Positions 8,545-17,601 of a DNA stretch of 64,000 nt are shown here, piece by piece (the stretch's first letter is position 1; each line of letters begins with the position of its first letter). The notes under the pieces are model-generated. The model saw nothing but the letters and a program-made list of their open reading frames with translations, ran no database searches and was not told the DNA's origin. The translations under genes and the position numbers were made by a program. Source of the stretch: an uncultured Parabacteroides sp. (GTDB lineage Bacteria > Bacteroidota > Bacteroidia > Bacteroidales > Tannerellaceae); contig CASFNG010000001.1 in NCBI GenBank assembly GCA_949296075.1, forward strand, positions 62,001-126,000. Direction: 5' to 3'.

Positions 8545-8955
8545 TTACTTCTTACCTGGCATACAAAGCTCGGTCAATACGCTGCAAGTGGATTTCGGGT
8601 GGAGGAAAGCGATGTCCAATCCCTCGGCGCCTCCGCGGGGAGCCTTGTCGATCAGCCGTACGCCTTTCTCCTCAGCCTCGTTCAGGGCTGCCTGTACATC
8701 GGGCACGGCGAACGCGATATGATGTATACCTTCCCCTTTTTTCTCGATGAATTTCGCGATCGTGCTATCCTCGCTTGTCGGCTCCAGTAACTCGATCTTG
8801 GTTTGTCCTACCTTGAAAAATGCCGTTTTCACCTTCTGGTCGGCTACTTCCTCTATATTATAGCATTTCAATCCTAATACTCCTTCATAATAAGGTAAGC
8901 AGGCTTCGATACTCTTTACGGCGATGCCTAAATGTTCGATATGTGTAAGTTCCAT
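8545..8955 (-). CDS. mce: Methylmalonyl-CoA epimerase
   Basis: A 136-residue glyoxalase/VOC-fold protein. It starts MELTHIEHLGIAVKS with the metal-binding His of the first beta-alpha unit, contains TSEDSTIAKFIEKKGEGIHHIAF with the second metal site, and ends FLHPKSTCSVLTELC, all typical of the family, and the length is standard. It interconverts (R)- and (S)-methylmalonyl-CoA so that mutase product can be decarboxylated by MmdA. It is the first gene of the operon, 45 bases downstream of a -7 box. Methylmalonyl-CoA mutase is not in the window. Confidence 0.95.
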   Translation of the reverse strand: MELTHIEHLGIAVKSIEACLPYYEGVLGLKCYNIEEVADQKVKTAFFKVGQTKIELLEPTSEDSTIAKFIEKKGEGIHHIAFAVPDVQAALNEAEEKGVRLIDKAPRGGAEGLDIAFLHPKSTCSVLTELCMPGKK

Positions 8956-9000
8956 GTCAATAATAATTTAAAGGTTTAATAAATATTTGTTCTATGTGTG

Positions 9001-9008
9001 CAAATGTA
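9001..9008 (-). promoter_or_regulatory. -7 box of the methylmalonyl-CoA epimerase/decarboxylase operon
   Basis: TACATTTGCAC on the minus strand, 45 bases before the epimerase start. The -33 region is AT-rich without a clear TTTG. Confidence 0.7.
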
Positions 9009-9081
9009 CATTTCTTTTTACGAATGATGAAATAATTCCTTAAATTTCATCAAGAGGTGGGCCATGTTTAAGAATACATCC

Positions 9082-11490
9082 TTAGAAGTCCACGATCAAG
9101 CGTACATTTATCTGCCTTCCGGTCAGGTAATTCGGGACGGCGTGCTGGTCGTTGTAGGCGTCGGTGATCCAGTAATAGGAACTTACGTTCTTAATATCCA
9201 ATATATTGAGCGCATCTAAGCCGATCCAGATATTTTTCAGGTACCGGAATACCCCCCGGTCCATGATCGGGTCGTTTCCGCCGGCGAGCTGGTAGGAGAG
9301 CCCGAGATCTACCCGTTTGTAAGCGGGCGTGCGAAAGTAGCCTGCTTCGTATCCATGTCCGGGTATCGTCTGGGGAAGCCCGCCCGCCAATACTCCCTTA
9401 AGGTTGAGCTTGAGCCGCTTGTAGCCGGGGAAATAATCCTGAAAGAAGAGGGATATGTTATATCCTTGGCTGTTCGCCGTAGGGACGGTTATGGTCTCGC
9501 GGATGGTCTGTTGCGCCTTCATCAGCGAGAAGCTGATCCACGAGTCGACCCCCGGCACGAACTCCCCGAAGAACTTGACATCGATCCCCATCGCGTAGCC
9601 CTTGGCGCAATTCTCCCCATAGTAGCGGATCTTCACGTTATCCACGGTATAAGGGTTCAAGTTGTCCAATTTTTTGTAATACATCTCGGCGGTCAGCTTG
9701 AAGTTGCGGTCGAGTGCCCGGAAGGTGTAATCCCCGCCAAGAATGAAATGGATGGATCGTTGCGATTTCAGGTTCTTGTTGAGCGTCGTGATGTTATTGC
9801 CGTACTCATCGGTCGTCACCAACCGCAGCTCCTTGTAGAAAGGCGATTGGTAATAGATCCCGGTAGCGAACCGGAGGGTCAGGTCCTGGTCGAAATTCGG
9901 GATGAACCCGATCGAGGCGCGCGGGCTGAAGATAAACTCCTTGTTGACCGTCCAATAGCTTCCCCGTATGCCTCCTACCAACGTGAAGAGGCCTTGCTTC
10001 GTCCGGAACTTGAACGCGTCTTGCAAGTAAGCCGATAATCGGGTACTCTCCAATCGGTTATCCGAGAAAAGGTTGGAATATACGTTCACGGTATTTCCCG
10101 TCTGCGGCAAGGAATAACCCGACGAGTCCCGTTTCTCCCATTCGCTGATCCGGTCGTAGATCTTCTCCATCTGTACGGTGGCTCCCCAGCGCAAGGTGTT
10201 GTTGTTGTGGCGTGCCGATCCGTAATGCCCCACGTTGATGATCGTGGAGTTGAGGCGGTTGCGGGCATGCTCATGATAACGACCCACCGACATGGCCGCC
10301 GAGATGTCGTCCGGGTTCGCCACGCCCGACTCGCTCAGGAGGTATTCTCCCGCTATATCATAGCCCTCCTCCTCCTTGCTCTTGAAGGCGGAAGCCTGCA
10401 ACCCCAGCTCGGTATTCTCGTTAGGGTTGTGTTTCAATGTCAATGCCCCGAACAGGGTCTGGAAGCGATCTCGCTCCCTCCCGTCGAAGTAGACGCGGAA
10501 ATTCTGGGGATTCTCCGAGGTGCCGTATGTGGTCTCCCGGCTGTATGGGGTGAATTTATAGTTATTGTTCGCGAGGTTCCCTAAGAAATTGATCTCCCAT
10601 TTCGGCGCCAACTGATAGGTGAGGTAGGTCTGGAGGTCGATGAATTTCGGATCGTATTCCGCGTCGGTATCCATCGTCCCCAAGATAGAGCGGCCACTCT
10701 TGAAGCGGAAGCCGGTCACTTGGGTGAACTTGCCAGCCGAGCTGCCTACGTAAGCGTTCGCCCCCAGCAAGCTCGCGGAGGCCGATCCCTCGAACATCTT
10801 GGGTTTCTTATAGGTAATATCGAGCACGGAGCTCATCTTGTCGCCATAGCGTGCCTCGAAGCCGCCCGCCGCGAAATTGACAGACTCGGTCAGGTCGGGA
10901 TTGATGAAACTAAGCCCTTCCTGTTGCCCGGAGCGGATCAGGAGCGGGCGGAACACCTCTAATCCATTCACGTATACGATGTTCTCATCGTAGCTTCCCC
11001 CTCGTACCGAATATTGGGAGCTCAGCTCATTGCTGGAGGATACGCCTGCGAAGGTGACCACCAAGCTCTCGATGCTTCCCCCCGCCGGGTCGGGCAGGAG
11101 GCGTATCTTATCCGCGTCCAAGGTCTCCATCGTCGTGGTCTGCTTGCGGATGGCTGTCACCGCCACCTCCCCCAAGTCGATGGTGGTATAGTTCATCTGC
11201 ACGTTCAGGCGTACGTCGACGTAGGCGGCGGGCAGGATGCGCTCCGCCTTGTTGTAGCCGAGGCAGGAGTAGATGATGGAGATGGAGTCGCCCGGCGACA
11301 TGGAGAAGCTGTAATACCCCTTCTCGTTGGTCATGGCGCCTACCAGCGTGTTCTTGACCCGCACGTTCACCAACTCTAACGGGTTCCCGTCGGCGTCGCG
11401 GACATAACCGGTCACCTTGATACGTTTCTCGCCGAAGGCGCTCACGGAAATCAATATAAATAGCAACGTGGCTATCGTACGAATTTTCAT
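9082..11490 (-). CDS. TonB-dependent outer-membrane receptor
   Basis: An 802-residue protein with a signal peptide (MKIRTIATLLFILISVSAFG), a CarboxypepD-regulatory-like beta-sandwich (about 25-105, VTGYVRDADGNPLELVNVRV), a plug domain (about 120-225, with SSQYSVRGGSYDENIVYVNG) and a C-terminal 22-strand-type barrel ending in the aromatic FRLIVDF-like terminus (RQINVRLIVDF). It imports a substrate across the outer membrane using TonB energy. No SusD-like partner is encoded on either side, which argues against a classical polysaccharide utilisation pair and for a FecA-like or peptide/cofactor transporter; the ligand is unknown. An ATG five codons upstream (11505) is an alternative start. Confidence 0.92.
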   Translation of the reverse strand: MKIRTIATLLFILISVSAFGEKRIKVTGYVRDADGNPLELVNVRVKNTLVGAMTNEKGYYSFSMSPGDSISIIYSCLGYNKAERILPAAYVDVRLNVQMNYTTIDLGEVAVTAIRKQTTTMETLDADKIRLLPDPAGGSIESLVVTFAGVSSSNELSSQYSVRGGSYDENIVYVNGLEVFRPLLIRSGQQEGLSFINPDLTESVNFAAGGFEARYGDKMSSVLDITYKKPKMFEGSASASLLGANAYVGSSAGKFTQVTGFRFKSGRSILGTMDTDAEYDPKFIDLQTYLTYQLAPKWEINFLGNLANNNYKFTPYSRETTYGTSENPQNFRVYFDGRERDRFQTLFGALTLKHNPNENTELGLQASAFKSKEEEGYDIAGEYLLSESGVANPDDISAAMSVGRYHEHARNRLNSTIINVGHYGSARHNNNTLRWGATVQMEKIYDRISEWEKRDSSGYSLPQTGNTVNVYSNLFSDNRLESTRLSAYLQDAFKFRTKQGLFTLVGGIRGSYWTVNKEFIFSPRASIGFIPNFDQDLTLRFATGIYYQSPFYKELRLVTTDEYGNNITTLNKNLKSQRSIHFILGGDYTFRALDRNFKLTAEMYYKKLDNLNPYTVDNVKIRYYGENCAKGYAMGIDVKFFGEFVPGVDSWISFSLMKAQQTIRETITVPTANSQGYNISLFFQDYFPGYKRLKLNLKGVLAGGLPQTIPGHGYEAGYFRTPAYKRVDLGLSYQLAGGNDPIMDRGVFRYLKNIWIGLDALNILDIKNVSSYYWITDAYNDQHAVPNYLTGRQINVRLIVDF

Positions 11491-11505
11491 AGGTTGTCTG
11501 TTCAT

Positions 11506-11834
11506 TTTCCGCGAATGTCGGATCTTTTTCCGGAAACCTCATCGGGATCTCGCGGAAACATCGTCAGGCTTCTCCGGAAACATCGCGGGCATTTTATAAG
11601 AATATTAACGGAGAAAAAGGCAAATACGTATATCGGCCGTGAGAAAAAATGGGCTCTTGCCTCGCTCATTGCCTTGGATGGGGAAATGGCGATGGCGGTC
11701 TTTCGCTGAATTATTGAATCGTAAGGCTTTGAGATCCCAAGGAATAGTCGTAATTTCACGGGCGGGTATATCCGTATGCCCGAATGGATCCGGATGAGGG
11801 ATGAATGTTTACTATAAATCAAATACTGTTTATT
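11506..11834. other. Intergenic region between TonB receptor and GH30 gene
   Basis: About 330 bases between divergent genes. I see no RNA gene or clear TAnnTTTG promoter. The part at 11529-11590 carries three imperfect copies of CGGAAACATCG about 22-25 bases apart, close to the receptor start. Confidence 0.5.
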
Positions 11835-13316
11835 ATGTGGATGCGATTATTGTCATTATGCGGCTTGGCGATCCTGCTGCCCGCTTGTGGTGGCACCGGC
11901 ACGTCCGGGACCGCCAGCGACTCGATCTTCCCGAAGGAGGGAGACGTGAAGATGTTAACCACCACGACGACCAAGAGTTTCGATCTCGCGGCGTCGTCCC
12001 TGTCGTTTGGCGAGCGGGGAGAGGCCTCGCCTCAGACGATCCGGATCAATACCGCTCTCACCTACCAGCCGATCGATGGTTTTGGGGCGGCCATCACGGG
12101 TTCTACTGCCTATAATCTGCTCAAGATGGATGCCGCGGACCGCGACGCGTTCCTCCGGAAAACATTTTCCCCGACGGAGGGATACGGATTCAGCTATGTG
12201 CGGGTGTGTATCGGATGCTCGGACTTCTCGCTGAGCGAATACACCTGTTGTGACACGGAGGGGATCGAGCATTTCGCCTTGACTGCCGAGGAGACTGATT
12301 ACGTGATCCCGGTGCTCAAGGAGATCTTGGCGATCAATCCGGAACTGAAGATCATGGGCTCTCCCTGGACAGCGCCTCGCTGGATGAAGGTGGCGGATCT
12401 GGAGAAGAAGACGCCGACCGATTCCTGGACTTCCGGCTACCTGAATCCCGATCACTACCAGGATTACGCGACTTATTTCGTGAAGTGGATCAAGGCTTTC
12501 GCTGAAAACGGGATCAATATCTACGCCGTCACGCTCCAGAACGAGCCGCTGAATCACGGGAACTCCGCCTCGATGTTCATGGGATGGGAACAACAGCGCG
12601 ATTTCATCAAGACGGCTGTCGGCCCTACCTTCGAGAGAGAGGGGATCCGGGTGAAGATTTACGCGTTCGATCACAATTATAATTATGATGGTTTAGCGGA
12701 TCAGCAGGATTATCCGCTGAAGATCTATGCGGATCCCGAGGCTTCTAAATACATCGCGGGGGCCGCTTACCATAATTATGGGGGCGATAAGGATGAGTTG
12801 TACCAGATCCATGATGCCTATCCCGGGAAAGAGCTTGTCTTTACGGAATCCACGCAAGGGGATTGGAACGATGGTTCTAATTTCCCGAAGCTCTTTATGG
12901 GAGATATGGAAGAGATCGCGTTAGGAACGGTGAATCGTTGGTGCCGCGGGGCGATCGTCTGGAACCTGATGCTCGACGCGGACCGAGGACCCAACCGCCC
13001 CGGTGGATGTATCAATGGCTTTGGCGCGGTGGATATTGGCAGGGATTATAAGGAGATTCGCTATAACTCATTCTATTACATCATGGCGCACATGGCGAGT
13101 GTTGTCGCTCCGGGTGCGGTACGGGTCGGAAGTGAGGGCTTCACGGCCGAGGGACTTACCTATGCCGCCTTCCTGAATCCGGACGCTACGATAGCTTGCG
13201 TGGTGTGCAATAACCATCCTGAGGCTCGGGAGTTGACGATCGATGACGGAACCCATGCCTTTAAGGTGGAAATCCCGGCTGAGGGTGTCGTATCGCTCAA
13301 GTGGCAGGCCGGATAA
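11835..13316 (+). CDS. GH30 family glycosidase (glucosylceramidase-like) lipoprotein
   Basis: A 493-residue protein with a lipoprotein signal (LAILLPACGG lipobox, Cys about residue 18) followed by a short Gly/Ser/Thr linker and a GH30 (beta/alpha)8 barrel with its C-terminal beta domain. The acid/base is expected at Glu237 in TLQNEPLN and the nucleophile at Glu338 in VFTESTQGD, both in the usual order and spacing. DGFGAAITGS and GSPWTAPRWMK are further family marks. Members cleave beta-glucosides, beta-1,6-glucans or glucosylceramide; the substrate cannot be decided here. The start at 11835 is chosen because it gives a compact signal peptide; an in-frame ATG at 11805 adds ten residues. Confidence 0.92.
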   Translation: MWMRLLSLCGLAILLPACGGTGTSGTASDSIFPKEGDVKMLTTTTTKSFDLAASSLSFGERGEASPQTIRINTALTYQPIDGFGAAITGSTAYNLLKMDAADRDAFLRKTFSPTEGYGFSYVRVCIGCSDFSLSEYTCCDTEGIEHFALTAEETDYVIPVLKEILAINPELKIMGSPWTAPRWMKVADLEKKTPTDSWTSGYLNPDHYQDYATYFVKWIKAFAENGINIYAVTLQNEPLNHGNSASMFMGWEQQRDFIKTAVGPTFEREGIRVKIYAFDHNYNYDGLADQQDYPLKIYADPEASKYIAGAAYHNYGGDKDELYQIHDAYPGKELVFTESTQGDWNDGSNFPKLFMGDMEEIALGTVNRWCRGAIVWNLMLDADRGPNRPGGCINGFGAVDIGRDYKEIRYNSFYYIMAHMASVVAPGAVRVGSEGFTAEGLTYAAFLNPDATIACVVCNNHPEARELTIDDGTHAFKVEIPAEGVVSLKWQAG

Positions 13317-13437
13317 CGTCCCGGGATCGTAGGGAGCGACCATTTGCCCCTTTCGATGGAAGATAGCCGGAATTCGGGGAATTGTGGCTATCTTCGCGTA
13401 TCTGAAAGATGGTTTTAAACTCGTAATACAAGGGAAA

Positions 13438-14001
13438 ATGGAAAATTTCGCTACATTGATACGAAATAGACGCAGTACGCGTAAGTTCACGGATCAGCTG
13501 CTGACTCCCGGACAGGTGGAGCAGATCTTGAAAGCCGCGTTGATGGCTCCGGCCTCCAAACGCAAGAATCCTTGGCAATTCGTGGTTGTCGAGGATAAGG
13601 AGATGCTCCGGAAATTGGCGGGTTGCAAGGCGCATGGATCTGCCTTTCTCGAAGGATGCGCGCTGGCGGTGGTCGTCTTGGCCAACGTGATGGAGAGCGA
13701 TGTCTGGGTGGAGGACGCTTCTATCGCCTCGATCTTCATGCAATTGCAGGCTGAGGACTTGGGGTTGGGGAGTTGCTGGTGCCAGATCCGTAACCGGCAG
13801 ACCGCCGATGAGAAAGACGCGAATGAGTATGTGCGTGCCTTACTGGATATACCTTACCAGCTCGACGTGTTGTCTATTGTCGGGTTCGGTTATAAAGAGC
13901 GGGAGTCGAAGCCGTTCGATGAGGATCGCCTGCAATGGGAAAAGGTGCATCTTGGGCATTATACCATGCCCGGACAGCCTGAAACGGGGAGTGAGGCATG
14001 A
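13438..14001 (+). CDS. Nitroreductase family flavoprotein
   Basis: A 187-residue nitroreductase-fold protein: MENFATLIRNRRSTRKF is the phosphate-binding Arg/Ser motif for FMN, AALMAPASKRKNPWQFVVV the second FMN segment, and QLQAEDLGLGSCWCQIR the dimer/active-site helix. It uses NAD(P)H to reduce an unknown compound. MENFATL at 13438 is preferred over the upstream ATG at 13384 because it matches the family start; a TATCTTCG box (13389-13396) precedes it. It leads a four-gene plus-strand run with DUF2520, KdsC and Maf and overlaps the next gene by ATGA. Confidence 0.88.
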   Translation: MENFATLIRNRRSTRKFTDQLLTPGQVEQILKAALMAPASKRKNPWQFVVVEDKEMLRKLAGCKAHGSAFLEGCALAVVVLANVMESDVWVEDASIASIFMQLQAEDLGLGSCWCQIRNRQTADEKDANEYVRALLDIPYQLDVLSIVGFGYKERESKPFDEDRLQWEKVHLGHYTMPGQPETGSEA

Positions 14002-14765
14002 ATGTCGTGTTCATTGGCTCCGGCAACTTGGCCACCCGGCTCTCGTTGGCGATGAGCGAGGCGGGGATGTCGGTCCGGCAAGTTTATAGCCGTACCGCGG
14101 AGAATGCCGAGGCTTTGGCCGGACGCTTGGGGTGCGCTTGGACGACGACGCCGGAGGAGGTCATCGGTGATGCCGACCTGTATGTCTTTTCCTTAAAAGA
14201 TTCCGCGCTACGCGAGCTGATCGCCCGGATCCGTCCGAACGGTGGGTTGTGGATCCATACGGCGGGAAGTATGCCGCTCTCGGTGTTCGAGGGATTCACC
14301 TCTCGTCATGGAGTCCTGTATCCTTTGCAGACATTCAGCAAGGGAAGGAAGGTGGATTTCCGGAAAATACCTGTCTTCGTGGAGGCGAACTCCGCGGCGG
14401 ATGAGGATCTCCTCGTGCGGATCGCCCGGAATCTCTCGGACGACGTGCGCCTTCTCTCCTCCGATCAGCGTAAGTATCTGCATCTGGCGGCGGTGTTCGC
14501 CTGCAACTTCACGAATCATATCTATGCGTTGGCGGAGAAGATATTGGAGGAGCGGCATATCCCCGGGGAGGTGTTGCTGCCTTTGATCGATGAGACGGCG
14601 GCGAAGATCCACGCCATGTCGCCGATAGAGGCGCAGACCGGCCCCGCTATCCGCTATGACGAGAACGTGATCCGCAAGCAAATGGATCTGTTGGCGGACA
14701 AGGATATGCGGACGATCTATGAACTGATAAGTAGAAATATACATAAGATGGCGCGAGATGAGTAG
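13998..14765 (+). CDS. Rossmann-like/DUF2520 NAD(P)-binding protein
   Basis: A 255-residue protein with an N-terminal Rossmann domain ([18 protein letters not shown], the GxGNLA dinucleotide motif) and a helical C-terminal DUF2520 domain (about 125-250, ending [19 protein letters not shown]). The fold is that of ProC/F420-dependent NADP oxidoreductases, and such proteins are often annotated that way, but no reaction is established for this group. It starts inside the stop of the nitroreductase (ATGA) and its own stop overlaps the KdsC start by eight bases, so the three are translated together. Confidence 0.85.
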   Translation: MNVVFIGSGNLATRLSLAMSEAGMSVRQVYSRTAENAEALAGRLGCAWTTTPEEVIGDADLYVFSLKDSALRELIARIRPNGGLWIHTAGSMPLSVFEGFTSRHGVLYPLQTFSKGRKVDFRKIPVFVEANSAADEDLLVRIARNLSDDVRLLSSDQRKYLHLAAVFACNFTNHIYALAEKILEERHIPGEVLLPLIDETAAKIHAMSPIEAQTGPAIRYDENVIRKQMDLLADKDMRTIYELISRNIHKMARDE

Positions 14766-15279
14766 TATCAATTATGACTTGACGAAGATCAAAGCGTTCG
14801 TTTTTGACGTGGATGGGGTGCTGTCGTGCGACGTGATTCCTCTTCACCCGAACGGAGATCCGATGCGGACGGTCAACATCAAGGATGGCTATGCCCTGCA
14901 ATTGGCGGTGAAGAAGGGATATGAGGTGGCGATCATCACCGGAGGCTATACGGAAGCCGTGCAAATACGTTTTTCCCGATTGGGAATCAGGCATATCTAT
15001 ATGCGGAGTGCCGTGAAGATCCATGACTTCGAGGATTTCCTCGAAAAGACAGGTTTGTCTCCCGAGCAGGTGATGTATGCGGGAGATGACATTCCGGATT
15101 ATGATATTATGACCCGGGTCGGGTTGCCCGTTGCCCCGGCGGATGCCGCGCCCGAGATCAAGTCTGTCGCGAGATATATCTCCTCCCGCAAAGGAGGTGA
15201 GGGAGTAGCTCGGGATGTGATCGAGCAAACGATGCGTGCCCGGGGAGATTGGTTTGGCGAGGAGGCCTTTGGCTGGTAA
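14758..15279 (+). CDS. kdsC: KdsC-like HAD phosphatase (KDO-8-phosphate phosphatase)
   Basis: A 173-residue cap-less HAD phosphatase. The nucleophile motif FDVDGVLS is at about residues 17-24, with the KdsC-type [15 protein letters not shown] region, motif II in AIITGG, and the [10 protein letters not shown] motif III/IV near 102-111. The length and absence of a cap match KdsC, which frees inorganic phosphate from 3-deoxy-D-manno-octulosonate 8-phosphate in lipopolysaccharide core synthesis. CMP-N-acylneuraminate-linked or YrbI-like phosphatases look the same, and the other KDO genes are absent from the window, so substrate is inferred from family. Confidence 0.85.
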   Translation: MSSINYDLTKIKAFVFDVDGVLSCDVIPLHPNGDPMRTVNIKDGYALQLAVKKGYEVAIITGGYTEAVQIRFSRLGIRHIYMRSAVKIHDFEDFLEKTGLSPEQVMYAGDDIPDYDIMTRVGLPVAPADAAPEIKSVARYISSRKGGEGVARDVIEQTMRARGDWFGEEAFGW

Positions 15280-15311
15280 ACGCTCGCCTTGGTTTGTGAA
15301 AGAGAAAGTTT

Positions 15312-15896
15312 ATGTTAGCGAATTTACGGAAATACAAGATCATATTGGCCTCCAATTCCCCGAGGAGGAAGGAGTTGCTGGCAGGATTGGATCTCGATTT
15401 CGAGGTCCGTACGATACCGGGTATCGATGAATCCTATCCCGCTACGTTGGAGGCCGCCGATATACCTTTATTTATAGCCCGGGCCAAGTCGGAGGCGTAT
15501 CTGCCTACCTTGGCGGAGGATGAGCTGCTGATTACGGCGGATACGATCGTGTGGACTGCCGATCATGGCGTGATGGGTAAGCCTGCCGATCGGGAGGAAG
15601 CCTATGCTATGCTCCGTGCCTTATCCGGGCGGGTACACCAAGTGATAACCGGCGTGCGCGTCTTGACTCAGGCACGCCGGGTTGATTTCTCCGTCACCTC
15701 GTCGGTCAGCTTCGCCCGGTTGGAGGACGATGAGATCAATTACTACTTGGATCGGTATAAACCTTACGATAAGGCCGGAAGTTATGGAATCCAGGAGTGG
15801 ATTGGTTACATAGGTGTCGATGCCATCGAGGGCAGTTTCTATAATGTGATGGGATTGCCCGTCCAAAGGCTTTACCAAGAACTGAAACGTTTCTGA
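15312..15896 (+). CDS. maf: Maf-like nucleotide pyrophosphatase
   Basis: A 194-residue Maf/HAM1-superfamily protein. The N-terminal ASNSPRRKELLAGLDLDFEV is the diagnostic Maf motif, followed by ADTIVWTADHGVMGKP and YGIQEWIGYIGVDAIEGSFYNVMGLP (given here only to mark the C-terminal active-site half). Family members hydrolyse dTTP/UTP or modified nucleotides (m5U, pseudo-U) to monophosphates and are linked to septum arrest. 32 bases after KdsC, last of the plus-strand run. Confidence 0.93.
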   Translation: MLANLRKYKIILASNSPRRKELLAGLDLDFEVRTIPGIDESYPATLEAADIPLFIARAKSEAYLPTLAEDELLITADTIVWTADHGVMGKPADREEAYAMLRALSGRVHQVITGVRVLTQARRVDFSVTSSVSFARLEDDEINYYLDRYKPYDKAGSYGIQEWIGYIGVDAIEGSFYNVMGLPVQRLYQELKRF

Positions 15897-15920
15897 GGGA
15901 CCTTTATGGAAAAGTCCCTC
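15895..15920. terminator. Possible terminator between maf and apbE
   Basis: GAGGGAC (15895-15901) and GTCCCTC (15914-15920) form a seven-base-pair stem directly at the maf stop codon. The following bases are pyrimidine-rich (TCCCTTTCGG) rather than a clean T-run. Confidence 0.4.
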
Positions 15921-15981
15921 TCCCTTTCGGGAAAAGTTGGGGACGGTCTTCCGCGGAATTGCCGGGAGCCGGGTAAGGCCG

Positions 15982-17013
15982 TTATGGATTCTCAAGGATA
16001 GCCAGCTCTTGGCGGTTGGGAAGGTATTGGAGCATTCCTTTCGAGTAAGTCACCTTTTGCCTGCCGGTACTATCCGAATAGATGATGAAATACTCGATCC
16101 CCGGGATCTTCTTCGCCAGCTCGGTAGCCTTTCCCGACCCCAAGACCATGAAGGCGGTCGCGTAAGCGTCAGCGGTCATGCAATCCTCGGCCACTATGGT
16201 CGCGCTGAGGATGTCCTGCCCGGCCGGATAACCGGTGGAAGGATCGATCGTATGCGCGTATTTCCGTCCGTCTTTCACGTAAAAGTTGCGGTAGTCGCCC
16301 GAAGTCGCTATACCCCCTTTGCCGCATAGCTGCACAACCTCTTCCACGTCGTTCGTCACCCCGTTCGCCTCTGTCTCGGGCTTATTGATCCCGATCCGCC
16401 AGCATTGTCCTTGGGGATTGACCCCTTTCAATGCGACCTCGCCGCCGATCTCCACCATATAGTCCGTTACTCCCTCGCTTTCAAGCAAGGTTCCGATCAC
16501 GTCGCAAGCATATCCCTTGGCGATGGAGGAACAGTCTAACAGGATCCGGGGATCCTCCTTGGTGATCCGTTTACCCTCCAGTCTCACTTTCCGGTAATCT
16601 ACGAACGCCTTGACGCTATCGATCAGCTGTGGGGTGACGCTATCCATCCTACTGAATCCGAACCCCCAAAGATTAACGAGGGGAGCGCAGGTAATATCAT
16701 AAGCCCCGTTTGATACCCGGGATACCGTCTCCGCTTTCCTGAATACCGTGGCAAACCAGTCGTCCACCTCAATATCCTCGTTGTTGTTGACCTTCGCGAT
16801 CGTCGAGCTCGGGTTGAAAGGGTTCAAGGAAAGGTCGAAACGTCGCAGCTCCTCTGTGATCCGTTCCGTAAGGGGCTGCTCCGCCTTGTATTTGATGTGG
16901 TAAACCGTGTGGAATACCGAGCCGCTATCCTCAAAATAGCGAGCATTGTCCGCGCAAGAGAGGAGTCCGGCGGTAAAAAACATGATTCCTAAAAGGGAAA
17001 ATATACGTGCCAT
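15982..17013 (-). CDS. apbE: ApbE-family FMN transferase lipoprotein
   Basis: A 343-residue protein with a lipoprotein signal (MFFTAGLLSCADN, Cys about residue 18) and an ApbE domain. Visible marks are SLNPFNPSSTIAKVNN near 70, LDCSSIAKGYACD near 160, the GGEVALKG flavin site, TIDPSTGYPAG and the Mg2+-site TADAYATAFMVLG. ApbE attaches FMN from FAD to Ser/Thr of partner proteins such as NqrB/NqrC or RnfG in the periplasm. The start MARIFS at 17013 is chosen because the longer open frame to 17295 overlaps mntP and is not hydrophobic. It follows mntP by 17 bases on the same strand. Confidence 0.92.
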   Translation of the reverse strand: MARIFSLLGIMFFTAGLLSCADNARYFEDSGSVFHTVYHIKYKAEQPLTERITEELRRFDLSLNPFNPSSTIAKVNNNEDIEVDDWFATVFRKAETVSRVSNGAYDITCAPLVNLWGFGFSRMDSVTPQLIDSVKAFVDYRKVRLEGKRITKEDPRILLDCSSIAKGYACDVIGTLLESEGVTDYMVEIGGEVALKGVNPQGQCWRIGINKPETEANGVTNDVEEVVQLCGKGGIATSGDYRNFYVKDGRKYAHTIDPSTGYPAGQDILSATIVAEDCMTADAYATAFMVLGSGKATELAKKIPGIEYFIIYSDSTGRQKVTYSKGMLQYLPNRQELAILENP

Positions 17014-17030
17014 TCTGCTTGTCTCTATGG

Positions 17031-17600
17031 TTATTGGTTGAGCAGCAAGTGCTCGATCAGGATTTTCGTTCCGATACCGATCAGGATAAGTCCGCCGATC
17101 AGATCTAATTTCAAGTCTACCTTCTTCCCGAACCGGTTGCCGAAATAGACTCCGAACGCTGACATCGCAAAGGTGACCACCCCGATCGTGGCGGCTTGCA
17201 GCGTCAAGGGCGATTTCAGTACCGCTAAGGAGATCCCTACCGCGAGGGCGTCGATGCTGGTAGCCACGCCCAAACCGCAAAGAGTACGGTTGCATAACGG
17301 GTCGAACTTACCCTCCTCTTCCTCCTCTTTCGTGCTGTCGTAGATCATCTTCCCCCCTAAATAAAGCAGGAGAACAAAAGCGATCCAATGGTCGAGCGAG
17401 CGGATATATCTCTCGAAACCCGCCCCCATCGTGTAGCCAATGACCGTCATCCCTGCCTGGAAGAGGCCTAATACACCGGCGATCTTGGCGATATGCCTGA
17501 TAGAGCATCTTCCCTTCAGGATCGCCCCGCCCGTGATGGATACGGCCAAGCTGTCCATCGATAGACCGATAGCCAGCAACAATACCTCTATATATAGCAT
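17031..17600 (-). CDS. mntP: Manganese efflux pump MntP
   Basis: A 189-residue inner-membrane protein with about six helices. SMDSLAVSITGGAILKG near residue 15 and GVATSIDALAVGISLAVL near 115 are the two repeated D-containing motifs of the MntP (DUF204) family. It exports Mn2+. In many bacteria it is under a yybP-ykoY riboswitch, but here it lies inside an operon (one base after the nitroreductase stop) without room for one. Confidence 0.92.
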   Translation of the reverse strand: MLYIEVLLLAIGLSMDSLAVSITGGAILKGRCSIRHIAKIAGVLGLFQAGMTVIGYTMGAGFERYIRSLDHWIAFVLLLYLGGKMIYDSTKEEEEEGKFDPLCNRTLCGLGVATSIDALAVGISLAVLKSPLTLQAATIGVVTFAMSAFGVYFGNRFGKKVDLKLDLIGGLILIGIGTKILIEHLLLNQ

Positions 17601-17601
17601 T

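Noticed and set aside
17013-17295. Longer ApbE frame to 17295
   Set aside because: It overlaps mntP in another frame and its residues are Arg/His-rich; the lipoprotein signal starts at 17013.
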